In this document: in pieces, positions 5,077-12,144 of the stretch
Numbering within the stretch: position 1 is the first letter of the stretch
How the letters are laid out: each line of letters begins with the position of its first letter
From: Candidatus Peregrinibacteria bacterium
GTDB taxonomy: Bacteria > Patescibacteriota > Gracilibacteria > Peribacterales > Peribacteraceae
Reading direction: 5' to 3'
NCBI GenBank assembly: GCA_016201685.1
Contig: JACQCJ010000062.1
Location: 1 to 12,144, forward strand
Length of the DNA stretch: 12,144 bases
Translations under genes and position numbers: made by a program
The notes under the pieces: generated by a model
The model's input: only the letters and a program-made list of their open reading frames with translations
Database searches by the model: none
What the model was told of the DNA's origin: nothing

Positions 5077-7848
5077 TCACGCCGCCTCCTTCGCCTGATC
5101 CTCCGGGGGCGTCTCTTTGACGCTATCCGCACTGATGAGGAAGGCGATATCATCATCGCTCTGCGCTGCCGGAGTGGCTGCTGCAATGGGATTTGAAGTC
5201 GGCGGCGCGGTCGGCGGGATCACAGTGGATTCCTGTGGCGGAGGCGGAGAAACATTCTCCGGTTCTTTCGTGGGCGGAGTCGCAACACTCGGAGATGGAC
5301 TGGAAACTTCAATCTTCGGTTGGGTCGAAGGTGCCTGGTTGATCGTCTTCTCCGGCGCCGTGATCGGAACTGACGGCGACTGAGGTAGGGGAGTCGGAGG
5401 CGCGTACGGTTTCTGTGGTGGAGGGGATGGAGAAGCAGGAGCAGCAACCTTCGGGTCCCCATGCATTGGAGGCATCACTGCTATGGTCGGTTCAGACGTC
5501 ATCGGCTCTGCTCGCTCGCCCGTCTCTTGTGCGCGACGCGCTTTGAGATTCTTGCGGTAGCGCTGGCGCTTCTCGCGGCGCTTCTGTCGCTCCCGCTCCG
5601 CGCGCTCGGCATCCTTTCCGGAACTGGGAGACTCTGGTACGGGAGTATTCTGCGTTGAACGTTGCTCCTGTGGAGTCTGATCAACGGGTACCGGCGGAGG
5701 CGGAGGCGGTGGAGGAGGTGGAGGCGGAGGTTGCGGATAGGATGGGGCCGCTTCCTCTGTCGCACTCTCATTTTCCGTTTCGCTCTCGGTCTTCTCCTCT
5801 TCCTTGTCCGATGATCCGATATTGTCGGAGGGAGATCCGTTCCTGAGCCACGGCGGGAGATCTTCGGTTGAATCGGTCGTGGGTTCCGGCTCTAGCGTCA
5901 GATGTTCTGCTCCGAGTGGAGAACGATCCCCCTCACTCGCCGCCGTCGGCTTCACCGGCTCTTTCCGCGTCGTCGCTGCCGAAGGAACGTCACGGGACGG
6001 GGGTGCGGGTGGAGTCTGCGGTTCAGTTTGAGGCGGCGGCGGAGGCGGGGAAGGTTGTGACTTCGTCGTCGAATCGGTTTTCGTTTGATCGAGACCCTTT
6101 CGCAACCAGGGTGGTGCTTCGGTGGCATCGATAGCTGGCTGAGGTGGAGTTGGAGTGGCGGCAGTAGGAGGAGTGGGGGCCGGGGAAGGAGTCGCCGTTA
6201 CGTCACTCGATTTTTCGAGACCCTGCCGCAACCAGGAAGGGGTGTCATCGCTCTCGACGGCGGGCTTTGGTGGCGATGGAGAAGGAGGAGACGCCGCCGG
6301 TTGTTCCTTCCTTCCTTCGCTTGGAGATTGTGTGAGACCTTGCTTCAACCAGGAGGGAGCTTGCGTGACGTCAATCACGGGCTGAGAGGGCGGTGGCGGC
6401 GGAGGCTTGGGCGATTGTGGTGGGATGGGAGGCTCGGGAGCGCTCGCGTCCGGTTCATCGCGCGGAGGAGAGGGAGGCGGACGCTTGATTTCCATGGGCG
6501 CTGCGATATCGATCACGTTCTTCGGCTTCCCGGCGTCTTTGCCTTCCATCAGGCGCGACTCCGCTTCCTCGAGCTTGCGCTGCAGGCCTCCGCCTTTGCC
6601 CAATACTTTGCTCAGGAGCCACACGACGAGGAGTCCGAGGAGGAGCGCCCCGATCCCGATCGAGACCAAGAGCAGGATGGACCGGAAGGAACCGGACGAA
6701 GGAATGCCGCCCATCGAAGATGCACTCGATGACGTCGTTGCCGCGCTCGATGAAGACGATGCGATGGAGATGCTCGAGCTCGATGATGCGACGGTTCCCG
6801 ATCCCGTCCCGCTCACACTCGTGATCGAGAGCATGCGGTCCGCCTTCGTGGATTGCCCTGTCTGGAGATCGTACGCCGTGACGGCCACGTGCACGTCGCC
6901 GTTCCTGCGGTAGGGGTGCACCGGTTGCATCAGCAAGCTCTGGGTGCCGTCGCCAAAGTCCCAGTGGAGGAGCACTGCCGTTCCCGAAGCGGATGGATGC
7001 ACCATCGAGAATTGCACCGAGCCGTTTTCTCCCTCGCTTACCTGGATATCCCCCTGGGGAGGCACCGGCTCCGGGGGCGTCGTCGTCGATGGCAGCCGGA
7101 TGACGAAGGATTGTTGCAACGATGATCCATTGCTCAGGATGGCGCGCACGCCAATCCCGCGCACCGGACGCATATTCGAGAACCACACGTAGAGGGGAGA
7201 ACCTCCTGAGAGCGAGAGAGTCGCGGCATTGTCGATGTCGTTTCCCGGATTGCCGTCGCCGTCACTGTCCTTTGAGGTGTCCAGATCGATCGTGAATCGC
7301 GCGGCATCCGATCGCAGCGGGATGAATTCGACGATCTGCTCATGCTCGGGGAGCGTCAGGGTATTGCCCCAGAGCGGCGGCTGGGTCGTCAGGATGTCCC
7401 CACTTCCCGAGGGCGCAAGCACCCCGCTTCCCGATCCCGTGTTCTCCGTCGTGCGCTCGGCAACCTCTACGACGATCGAACTGCGCAATTGCACGGTGAG
7501 ATCGGGAGAGTGAACGCTCGCATCGAGCGTGTACGTTCCGGCATCGACGAGGCGGATGCGCAACACGGGATCCCGGCTCGCTTCCACGAACGTGCGATCC
7601 CGCATGAGCACCCAGGTGAATTGCGGATTCTGGAGGTCGCTCTGTCCCACGATCTCGAAAATGTCCCCCACGCGGATCCGCAGATGCTCATCGGGGGCGC
7701 TGTGCGGAGGGAACCCAGCCGTATCCTGCGCCTGCGCGGAGAGAATGGATGGTTCCCTCGTCGCATGCACCGTCACCATGAAGCACGCGGCGAGGCTCAA
7801 GAATGTGAGCGCGAGGAGAGCCGGTCGAGAAGGGGATCGGTGGGACAT
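5077..7848 (-). CDS. PKD-domain membrane protein with long proline-rich tail (PxWL repeats)
   Basis: A 923-aa predicted type I membrane protein. Order: signal peptide (about 1-40, hydrophobic LLALTFLSLAACFMVTVHA); a beta-rich Ig/PKD-like domain (52-130); a second beta domain (155-252) with a calcium-loop-like DSDGDGNPGNDID (195-207); a PKD domain (266-345) with the diagnostic WDFGDG (296-301); a serine-rich linker (342-386); one transmembrane helix (388-413); then about 500 residues, presumably cytoplasmic. The tail is proline-rich, with a 13-proline run (707-719), an acidic patch (680-700), a basic helix RQKRREKRQRYRKNLKARR (754-772), and four copies of PxWL(R/K)xG near residues 498, 537, 579 and 665. 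ATG at 7848 is preferred; a TTG lies one codon upstream. The gene starts 4 nt after the preceding pilin-like gene, so they are co-transcribed. It may be a cell-surface adhesin or apparatus anchor; I do not recognise the whole architecture. Confidence 0.9.
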   Translation of the reverse strand: MSHRSPSRPALLALTFLSLAACFMVTVHATREPSILSAQAQDTAGFPPHSAPDEHLRIRVGDIFEIVGQSDLQNPQFTWVLMRDRTFVEASRDPVLRIRLVDAGTYTLDASVHSPDLTVQLRSSIVVEVAERTTENTGSGSGVLAPSGSGDILTTQPPLWGNTLTLPEHEQIVEFIPLRSDAARFTIDLDTSKDSDGDGNPGNDIDNAATLSLSGGSPLYVWFSNMRPVRGIGVRAILSNGSSLQQSFVIRLPSTTTPPEPVPPQGDIQVSEGENGSVQFSMVHPSASGTAVLLHWDFGDGTQSLLMQPVHPYRRNGDVHVAVTAYDLQTGQSTKADRMLSITSVSGTGSGTVASSSSSISIASSSSSAATTSSSASSMGGIPSSGSFRSILLLVSIGIGALLLGLLVVWLLSKVLGKGGGLQRKLEEAESRLMEGKDAGKPKNVIDIAAPMEIKRPPPSPPRDEPDASAPEPPIPPQSPKPPPPPPSQPVIDVTQAPSWLKQGLTQSPSEGRKEQPAASPPSPSPPKPAVESDDTPSWLRQGLEKSSDVTATPSPAPTPPTAATPTPPQPAIDATEAPPWLRKGLDQTKTDSTTKSQPSPPPPPPQTEPQTPPAPPSRDVPSAATTRKEPVKPTAASEGDRSPLGAEHLTLEPEPTTDSTEDLPPWLRNGSPSDNIGSSDKEEEKTESETENESATEEAAPSYPQPPPPPPPPPPPPPVPVDQTPQEQRSTQNTPVPESPSSGKDAERAERERQKRREKRQRYRKNLKARRAQETGERAEPMTSEPTIAVMPPMHGDPKVAAPASPSPPPQKPYAPPTPLPQSPSVPITAPEKTINQAPSTQPKIEVSSPSPSVATPPTKEPENVSPPPPQESTVIPPTAPPTSNPIAAATPAAQSDDDIAFLISADSVKETPPEDQAKEAA

Positions 7849-7852
7849 CAAT

Positions 7853-8191
7853 CTAGGTGAAGAGAGCGAGGATCACACTGACAATCAGTCGTGCCGTGAG
7901 GATCACGATGAGGCCGATCACCGTCCACAGCATCATGTGTTTCGCTTTCATCCTCCACGGATCGGATCCACCTCCCACGACGAGGAGCACACCGGTGATC
8001 GTGATCGCGAAGACGGCGGCAAGCCCTACGAGATCCAGGATCCCCAAGAGGACCTGGAGGATAATTTCACGCAAGGACAATGCACTGATCCCGTGGATCT
8101 GACGGGCGATCTTCAGGCCCTCCAGCAACCCTCCCGGGCTGTCGTAGATTCTCGCGAATGCCTGTGCGAATGGTGCGGTTCCCACTGCCAT
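7853..8191 (-). CDS. VirB2/TrbC-like pilin-type membrane protein B (112 aa)
   Basis: A paralogue of the upstream gene. Two hydrophobic segments (about residues 43-73 and 86-110) are joined by a short polar turn GGGSDPWRMKAKH. Shared wording with protein A includes VGLAAV in the first helix, an LxVxGGS turn, and TVIGLIVIL in the second. This two-helix layout with a GGS-basic turn is that of VirB2/TrbC-type conjugative or type IV secretion pilins as annotated in many CPR genomes. An in-frame stop just upstream rules out a longer form, and no classical signal peptide is seen, unlike A. It lies 30 nt after gene A and 4 nt before the PKD gene. Product probably sits in the inner membrane or is extruded into a filament. 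Confidence 0.8.
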   Translation of the reverse strand: MAVGTAPFAQAFARIYDSPGGLLEGLKIARQIHGISALSLREIILQVLLGILDLVGLAAVFAITITGVLLVVGGGSDPWRMKAKHMMLWTVIGLIVILTARLIVSVILALFT

Positions 8192-8221
8192 GGAGAGGAA
8201 TCACGTCGTCGGACCGAAGCA

Positions 8222-8596
8222 TCACGTTCCTCCACTCGTGATCGTGGCGATCACGAAGGAGACGATCAACTTGGCAAGGAGGACGACGATCAGGCCGACG
8301 ACGGTGTACAGGATGATCTTGCGCGCCCTCGTCTTCGCATCCTCCGATCCGCCGCTCACGATGAGGTAGATGCCCGCGACGATGATGGCGATGACGGCCG
8401 CGAGACCCAGAAAATTCAAGACGTTATTGAGGATCGTGATGATCAGATCCCGGATGGGCGCCTTCACCGGGCCTTCGATTTGCTGTGCCTGGCTGAGGCC
8501 GCCGTTCAGACCCGGCCCGCTGTAGACTTGCGCGAGGGCTTGTGTGGCCGACGCGAGAGTCGAGACGACAATGGCAAGAGAGGAGCGCAGGCGCAT
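8222..8596 (-). CDS. VirB2/TrbC-like pilin-type protein A (124 aa) with signal peptide
   Basis: ATG at 8596 gives a signal peptide MRLRSSLAIVVSTLASATQALA with cleavage after residue 22; longer in-frame starts lie upstream of the predicted transcription start. The mature protein has helix 1 (about 51-81, LIITILNNVLNFLGLAAVIA onward), a turn SGGSEDAKTRARK (81-93) and helix 2 (94-118, ILYTVVGLIVVLLAKLIVSF). These features match the VirB2/TrbC pilin family: cleaved leader, two helices, and a GG-acidic-basic turn. It is the first gene of the minus-strand operon with protein B and the PKD membrane protein. No VirB4, VirD4 or other secretion ATPase is visible in the window, so assignment to a true type IV secretion system is open. 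Confidence 0.82.
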   Translation of the reverse strand: MRLRSSLAIVVSTLASATQALAQVYSGPGLNGGLSQAQQIEGPVKAPIRDLIITILNNVLNFLGLAAVIAIIVAGIYLIVSGGSEDAKTRARKIILYTVVGLIVVLLAKLIVSFVIATITSGGT

Positions 8597-8636
8597 GGTC
8601 AGACGAGGCAAGGAGAGGATGTGGTTTTTCTTCACG

Positions 8637-8665
8637 ATTATACCACAAATTCCATCGTGAATCCA
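8637..8665 (-). promoter_or_regulatory. Promoter of the pilin-PKD operon
   Basis: On the minus strand, TATAAT (8642-8637) is a perfect -10 preceded by TGG, an extended -10. TGGATT (8665-8660) lies 17 bp upstream as a weak -35. The -10 ends 40 nt before the ATG at 8596. No Shine-Dalgarno precedes the start. Confidence 0.75.
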
Positions 8666-8679
8666 TGTGCTTCCGAGTG

Positions 8680-8688
8680 TGCTACGAT
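8680..8688 (+). promoter_or_regulatory. Extended -10 promoter of the M24 peptidase gene
   Basis: TGC followed by TACGAT (8683-8688) resembles an extended -10 and ends 20 nt before the ATG at 8709. No clear -35. It is divergent from the pilin operon promoter about 40 bp away, so the two may influence each other. Confidence 0.45.
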
Positions 8689-8708
8689 GAGCTATCCAGA
8701 CTTTTGCC

Positions 8709-9704
8709 ATGCGCCCCTCTTCCCCTCACATCCTCCTTCGGCGAGCGGACGTCCCTGCCTTTCTCGTCACCGATCTCACGAATGTCCGCTACCTGAGCGG
8801 GGTCTCGGTGAGCGCAGGTCTGATGCTCGTCACCCAGCGCCGGTTCATCCTCTTCGTCGACGAGCGCTACCGATTGGAAGCGGAGCAGCGCCGTGAGAGG
8901 GGAGTCATGATTCGCGATGTGTCTGCAGTGGCGACGATGCTCCAGCAACTCCCGGAGTGCGGGTTCGAATCCGATCGAACGACCGTGGAGCAATTGCTTT
9001 CTTGGAAGAGGAAATATCCGAGCACAAAGTTTATCCAGAGAATCGATGTTCTCGAGCATTTCCGTCGTCAGAAGAGCGAAGAGGAACTGCGTCTGCTACG
9101 TCGCGCACAGAAGATCACGCGCGAGCTTCTGCGACGGGTGCCTTTCGCATTGCGGCGCGCGGGCACCGAAGAAAAACTCGCGCGGCAGCTGCAGATCTGG
9201 GCCATCGAACTCGGCGCCGACGGCGTCTCGTTCGATCCGATCGTCGCCTTCGGCACGCACACGAGCGTCCCGCACCACCGTCCCACCTCGCGCTCGCTCC
9301 AGAAGGGACACATCGTCCAGATCGACGTGGGCGCCAAGGTCGGCGGCTACTGCGGGGACATGAGCGAAGTCTTCTTCACGGCGCAACCGACTCCGCAGCA
9401 AGCGAAGGTCTACCAAATCGTCTGTGAAGCTCAAAAGAAGGCCATGAGAGCGGTCAAAGCCGGCGTCACGAATCGCGAACTCGACCGCATCGCCCGCGAC
9501 GTCCTCGCGCGCGAGGGGATCGATCATGCGTTCACGCATGCACTCGGTCATGGCGTTGGCCTCGAGATTCACGAAGGCGTTTCGCTCTCGCAGAAGGCTC
9601 CCGAGATGAAACTGTTGAAAAACGAAGTCATCACGATTGAGCCGGGTGTGTACTTTCCGGGGAAGTTCGGGATGAGAGTGGAGGAAATGGTGTTTGTTCC
9701 CTGA
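8709..9704 (+). CDS. M24 family metallopeptidase (Xaa-Pro aminopeptidase-like, 331 aa)
   Basis: A cytoplasmic two-metal peptidase expected to remove N-terminal residues next to proline or cut Xaa-Pro dipeptides. The N-terminal creatinase-like domain covers about residues 1-120 (AFLVTDLTNVRYLSGVSVSA). The C-terminal pita-bread domain contains all five expected metal ligands: D206 in IDVGAK, D217 in GDMSE, H281 in LGHGVG, E311 in IEPGVYFPG and E325 in RVEE. The histidines at 184-190 (HTSVPHH) fit the conserved substrate region. The protein ends soon after E325, so the usual last beta strand is short. The next gene begins 8 nt after the stop, suggesting joint transcription. Choice between PepP and PepQ type is not possible from sequence alone. 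Confidence 0.92.
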   Translation: MRPSSPHILLRRADVPAFLVTDLTNVRYLSGVSVSAGLMLVTQRRFILFVDERYRLEAEQRRERGVMIRDVSAVATMLQQLPECGFESDRTTVEQLLSWKRKYPSTKFIQRIDVLEHFRRQKSEEELRLLRRAQKITRELLRRVPFALRRAGTEEKLARQLQIWAIELGADGVSFDPIVAFGTHTSVPHHRPTSRSLQKGHIVQIDVGAKVGGYCGDMSEVFFTAQPTPQQAKVYQIVCEAQKKAMRAVKAGVTNRELDRIARDVLAREGIDHAFTHALGHGVGLEIHEGVSLSQKAPEMKLLKNEVITIEPGVYFPGKFGMRVEEMVFVP

Positions 9705-9712
9705 GCAACTCA

Positions 9713-10078
9713 ATGCAATCGATTCGCGTTCTCGTCATGGGCGGCACAATCGACAATCTTGAGTATCATTCTCTCGATGATGCACCCATGCATCAACATT
9801 CCGTGATCGGCGATCTTCTTGCGATGGCACATGTTACGTGGGAGACGGCGAAGTATTTGAAGAAGCGCATGAAGAAAAAGACGATTGTGCTCACGGGGGC
9901 CATGGTGATGCCGAGAGAATCCACATCCGACGCGCATTTTAATCTTGGCTATGCGCTGTGTGCGGCGCAGCATCTCCCGCACGGCGTCTATGTGGCGATG
10001 AACGGAACGATCTTCGATGCAAGGAACGTACGCAAAAATGTTGAGGAAAAGATCTTTGAACATAAAAAACCTTGCTGA
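9713..10078 (+). CDS. Asparaginase-family protein lacking its central segment (121 aa)
   Basis: Asparaginases of this family hydrolyse L-asparagine using a threonine in GGTID and a second Thr-Asp-Lys group. Here MGGTID is present (Thr12) near the N-terminus. The C-terminal part is well kept: KKKTIVLTGAMVMPRES (54-70), SDAHFNLGYALCAAQHLPHG, then VYVAMNGTIFDARNVRKN. Between LLAMAHV (35-41) and TWETAKYL (42-49), the segment that normally holds the DSLDMTDEDR-type strand and the HGTDT motif is missing. TWETAKYL looks like the continuation of HGTDTWEETAKYL. Short members of the family are about 160-170 aa, so roughly 45 residues are gone, in frame. Catalysis is unlikely; it may be an internally deleted pseudogene. 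It starts 8 nt after the M24 gene. Confidence 0.78.
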   Translation: MQSIRVLVMGGTIDNLEYHSLDDAPMHQHSVIGDLLAMAHVTWETAKYLKKRMKKKTIVLTGAMVMPRESTSDAHFNLGYALCAAQHLPHGVYVAMNGTIFDARNVRKNVEEKIFEHKKPC

Positions 10079-10086
10079 ATCCACTG

Positions 10087-10115
10087 TCGACATAGATCGA
10101 ATTTTTTGCTACAAT
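10087..10115 (+). promoter_or_regulatory. Promoter of the 3D-domain protein gene
   Basis: TCGACA (10087-10092), a 17-bp spacer ending in TGC, and TACAAT (10110-10115): five of six matches in each box, with extended -10. Only 10 nt separate the -10 from the ATG at 10126, so the start site should fall within a few bases of the codon. Confidence 0.75.
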
Positions 10116-10125
10116 ATGAGGAAAA

Positions 10126-11496
10126 ATGAACATTCCTCCTCGTGTCCGCTTTGCCCTCGTTCTCGCGTGCTTGTGCGCGACACCCGTCGCCGCCTCGAGC
10201 GCTCTGCACTTCGGTTCCGCCGCGAGCGGACCGTACGTGAAGGAGTTCATCGTCACCGCCTATTACTCGCCGCTGCCGCATCAGTGTTGCTACGTGCGCG
10301 GGAGCTTCTTGGCGGATGCCGAGCTCAACGGCTGGGGCGAGCAGGGAGCAGGCGGCACACCGGTCCACGCCGGAATGGCGGCCGCCCCGTCGAGCTACAC
10401 ATTTGGGACGCGGATAGCACTGCCGGGCCTCGGGACGGTCACGGTCGAGGATCGCGGCAGCGCGATTCAAACCGGGAATGACGGCAGTGACCGTTTGGAT
10501 ATCTGGGCCGGCTCCGGAGAACTCGGACTCGCACGCGCGCTCGCATTTGGCGCTCGCAGGATCCGGGCCGTTGTCTATCCGCTCGGGAACGCGCAGCCCG
10601 ACGAGTCCTTCGATCTTGCGTCACTGCCATCACCTCTCGCGATGATCCAGCCGTATCTGTCCGCGGATGCGAGCCTCCTCAGCATGCAACCGACATTCGG
10701 AGAGCAGAGTCTTTCGGTCGTGATGCTCCAGGATGCGCTCAAAAATTCAGGATATTTCGATCATGCGATCACGGGCTACTTCGGCGATACCACGCAAGTG
10801 AGCCTCGCGGCGTTCATGGGGGATTTCGGCATTCACGAATCGAACGATCAACTCCACGAGAAGACGGCGGCGACCCTCATGGCGATGACGGATCGTTCAA
10901 AAACGTCTTCCATCGACCTCAGTCCAACGAACAAGCAGGGGATCGCGACGGCGCAGCGCACGCTCCGGTTCCTTGGCTACTACCGCGGCCGGACCGATGG
11001 CGTCTACGGATCCGCTCTCCGTCTCGCGCTCCTTTCATTCCAGAAGGAGCAGCGTTTGGTCAAGAAGGACAGTGATCCTGGCGCAGGCCGTCTCGGTCCC
11101 CAAACCCGCAATCGCATCGCGATGCGCTGGCAACGGAAACTCGTGGCGCAGAGCGTCGAGAGAATGCTGCTCTTCCATCGAGTCGAGAAGACCGTCGCCG
11201 ACCGCGACATGAACCTCACCTCGTTCCTCTCCGCGGGCGATCACGGCCAACAGGTCCGCCGTTTGCAGCAGTTCCTCGTTGATCGGAAATTTCTCCCGAG
11301 CGATCGCGTCACGGGAACGTTCGCGGACCAGACGCGTGAAGCGCTCGTCGCGTACCAACTCGCCAGTCATATCATTCCCGGAGAGAATGCGAAGGGGGCT
11401 GGCGTCGTGGGCCCCGCGACCCTCCTCCACCTCCAGCGCGACCTCGTCCTCCGCTTGTACCGTCTGGTGCGAGCGGAGGGGTGGAGGGTACTTTGA
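10126..11496 (+). CDS. Secreted 3D-domain protein with three peptidoglycan-binding repeats (456 aa)
   Basis: Probably an exported cell-wall enzyme. The signal peptide is residues 1-23 (FALVLACLCATPVAA). A 3D domain of the type found in MltA and YabE/YocH-like lytic transglycosylases spans about 41-150: FIVTAYYSPL, GGTPVHAGMAAAP, TFGTRIALPGLG, VEDRGSAIQ (with D109) and DRLDIWAG (D122, D125), the three aspartates that name the fold. Three PG_binding_1-like repeats follow at about 193-252, 270-333 and 369-437, with wording such as VMLQDALKNSGYF, AQRTLRFLGYYRGRTDGVYG and VRRLQQFLVDRKFL. It is driven by its own promoter. A paired cysteine (CC, 54-55) in the 3D domain is unusual. A large open frame on the opposite strand is a shadow. 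Confidence 0.88.
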   Translation: MNIPPRVRFALVLACLCATPVAASSALHFGSAASGPYVKEFIVTAYYSPLPHQCCYVRGSFLADAELNGWGEQGAGGTPVHAGMAAAPSSYTFGTRIALPGLGTVTVEDRGSAIQTGNDGSDRLDIWAGSGELGLARALAFGARRIRAVVYPLGNAQPDESFDLASLPSPLAMIQPYLSADASLLSMQPTFGEQSLSVVMLQDALKNSGYFDHAITGYFGDTTQVSLAAFMGDFGIHESNDQLHEKTAATLMAMTDRSKTSSIDLSPTNKQGIATAQRTLRFLGYYRGRTDGVYGSALRLALLSFQKEQRLVKKDSDPGAGRLGPQTRNRIAMRWQRKLVAQSVERMLLFHRVEKTVADRDMNLTSFLSAGDHGQQVRRLQQFLVDRKFLPSDRVTGTFADQTREALVAYQLASHIIPGENAKGAGVVGPATLLHLQRDLVLRLYRLVRAEGWRVL

Positions 11497-11498
11497 TA

Positions 11499-11526
11499 TG
11501 GACACGCGCGGGTGGCATGGCACAAT
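11499..11526 (+). promoter_or_regulatory. Promoter of the 173-aa hypothetical gene
   Basis: TGGACA (11499-11504), a 16-bp spacer ending in TGG, and CACAAT (11521-11526). The -35 matches five of six, the -10 four of six with an extended TG. The -35 begins 2 nt past the preceding stop codon. Nine bases separate the -10 from the ATG at 11536. Confidence 0.5.
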
Positions 11527-11535
11527 GCTCATCCT

Positions 11536-12057
11536 ATGAGCCGCCCGTTCGCTCTCCAGGAGACCATCGAGCAAGGATGTGTCGTGCCGCTCGCCGATCT
11601 TCCGCATGACTCGCCTCGGCAGCTGAAAAGCATTTTGGAGACGGAACCGGCATTCTACGTCAGCCGCCGCCTCGAGAGGAATCGGATCCGATGCCGTGCA
11701 GCCCTGAATATGATTGTACTTCCGGAAGATGTTGTAGACATCATGTGTGCCGCTGCACCTGAGCCGAATTTTGCAGCCGAACCGTTGCAAATTCTTGCCG
11801 ATCTGGATTTGCCGAAGAACTGGCGCGCTGGCTTGGAATACTCTGACCGTCTCTACAATCTGCACGCCCTCAGATTCGGGAAAAAATGGACGGAGGAACT
11901 CGTCCCCATTGCAGATCGGTTTCGCAAGTACCTCTTGCCTGTGGAGAAGGCAGAAGATGAAGATTATCTCAGAGTAAACCAAATTTCTTTGCAAGAGTAT
12001 TCGGACAGAGGTTTCCCCACTTGCACGCATGACGACGGAAAGGTTTTCGCTTGCTAA
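11536..12057 (+). CDS. Hypothetical cytoplasmic protein (173 aa)
   Basis: Not recognised. ATG at 11536 is chosen over an in-frame ATG at 11512, which overlaps the predicted promoter. The protein has no signal peptide or membrane helix and looks mainly helical. Features: RQLKSILETEPAFYVSRRLERNRIRCRAAL (split as RQLKSILETEPAF and RRLERNRIRC), an acidic-hydrophobic LPEDVVDIM, DLDLPKNWRAGLEYSDRLYNL, and a C-terminal FPTC-THDDGKVFAC with two cysteines. Four to five cysteines are scattered, without a clear zinc-binding spacing. The downstream 87 nt to the window edge show no gene. Confidence 0.65.
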   Translation: MSRPFALQETIEQGCVVPLADLPHDSPRQLKSILETEPAFYVSRRLERNRIRCRAALNMIVLPEDVVDIMCAAAPEPNFAAEPLQILADLDLPKNWRAGLEYSDRLYNLHALRFGKKWTEELVPIADRFRKYLLPVEKAEDEDYLRVNQISLQEYSDRGFPTCTHDDGKVFAC

Positions 12058-12144
12058 AGCCGTCATATGAAGGTCATGTCGCGTCCAGCATCGCGTGAGT
12101 GAAGAGGGGGAGTTGGGAAGCGGTGGAAGGGTGCAAGCGCCACG

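Noticed and set aside
7529..8896. A 455-codon plus-strand frame over the pilin genes
   Set aside because: Antisense to three clear minus-strand genes; composition is rich in D, R, E and H as expected of a shadow frame, and the M24 gene overlaps its end.
11035..12066. A 343-codon open frame on the minus strand
   Set aside because: It overlaps the 3D-domain gene and the 173-aa gene, has no family motif, and the plus-strand genes have promoters and recognisable domains.
1..12144. CRISPR array, insertion sequence or integrase
   Set aside because: No regularly spaced repeats of CRISPR type, no transposase or recombinase motifs were found, and I saw no second copy of the tRNA 3' end that would mark an att site.

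Overview
The window looks like bacterial chromosome, GC-rich by eye, with the standard code (TGA is the stop of most genes). Two small VirB2-like membrane proteins, a 3D-domain/peptidoglycan-binding secreted protein, scarce Shine-Dalgarno sites and short leaders are compatible with a Patescibacteria (CPR) genome, perhaps near Peribacteria/Peregrinibacteria. That placement is inference; no taxonomic marker is complete here.

Left part (1-1265): the 5' end of hisS (histidyl-tRNA synthetase) runs off the left edge on the minus strand. A repeat-bearing spacer separates it from a small secreted protein gene. Next comes a non-coding stretch holding hairpins and three tandem copies of the start of a tRNA-His. 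Two copies are broken by ~40-nt palindromic inserts. The third is a complete tRNA-His(GTG) with an unusually short D-loop.

Middle-left (1266-4824): this has an accessory look. A consensus promoter abutting the tRNA drives an AT-richer 94-aa hypothetical. An SF2-type helicase on the minus strand is split by a frameshift. A GC-rich region of strong hairpins lies behind a possible plus-strand promoter and an 18-codon ORF. A 102-aa two-helix membrane protein on the minus strand has a folded leader. The only two good Shine-Dalgarno sites I found in the window are in this segment.

Middle-right (5077-8596, minus): a compact operon encodes two paralogous VirB2/TrbC-like pilin-type proteins and a 923-aa signal-peptide/PKD/transmembrane protein. 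The long proline-rich tail of the latter carries four copies of a PxWL(R/K)xG motif. This is the most likely candidate for an undescribed system: a surface or secretion apparatus with a cytoplasmic docking tail.

Right part (8709-12057, plus): an M24 metallopeptidase, an asparaginase-family gene lacking its central segment, a secreted 3D-domain protein with three peptidoglycan-binding repeats, and a 173-aa hypothetical. Several promoters place the -10 box only 9-14 nt before the start codon, which points to leaderless or near-leaderless mRNAs.
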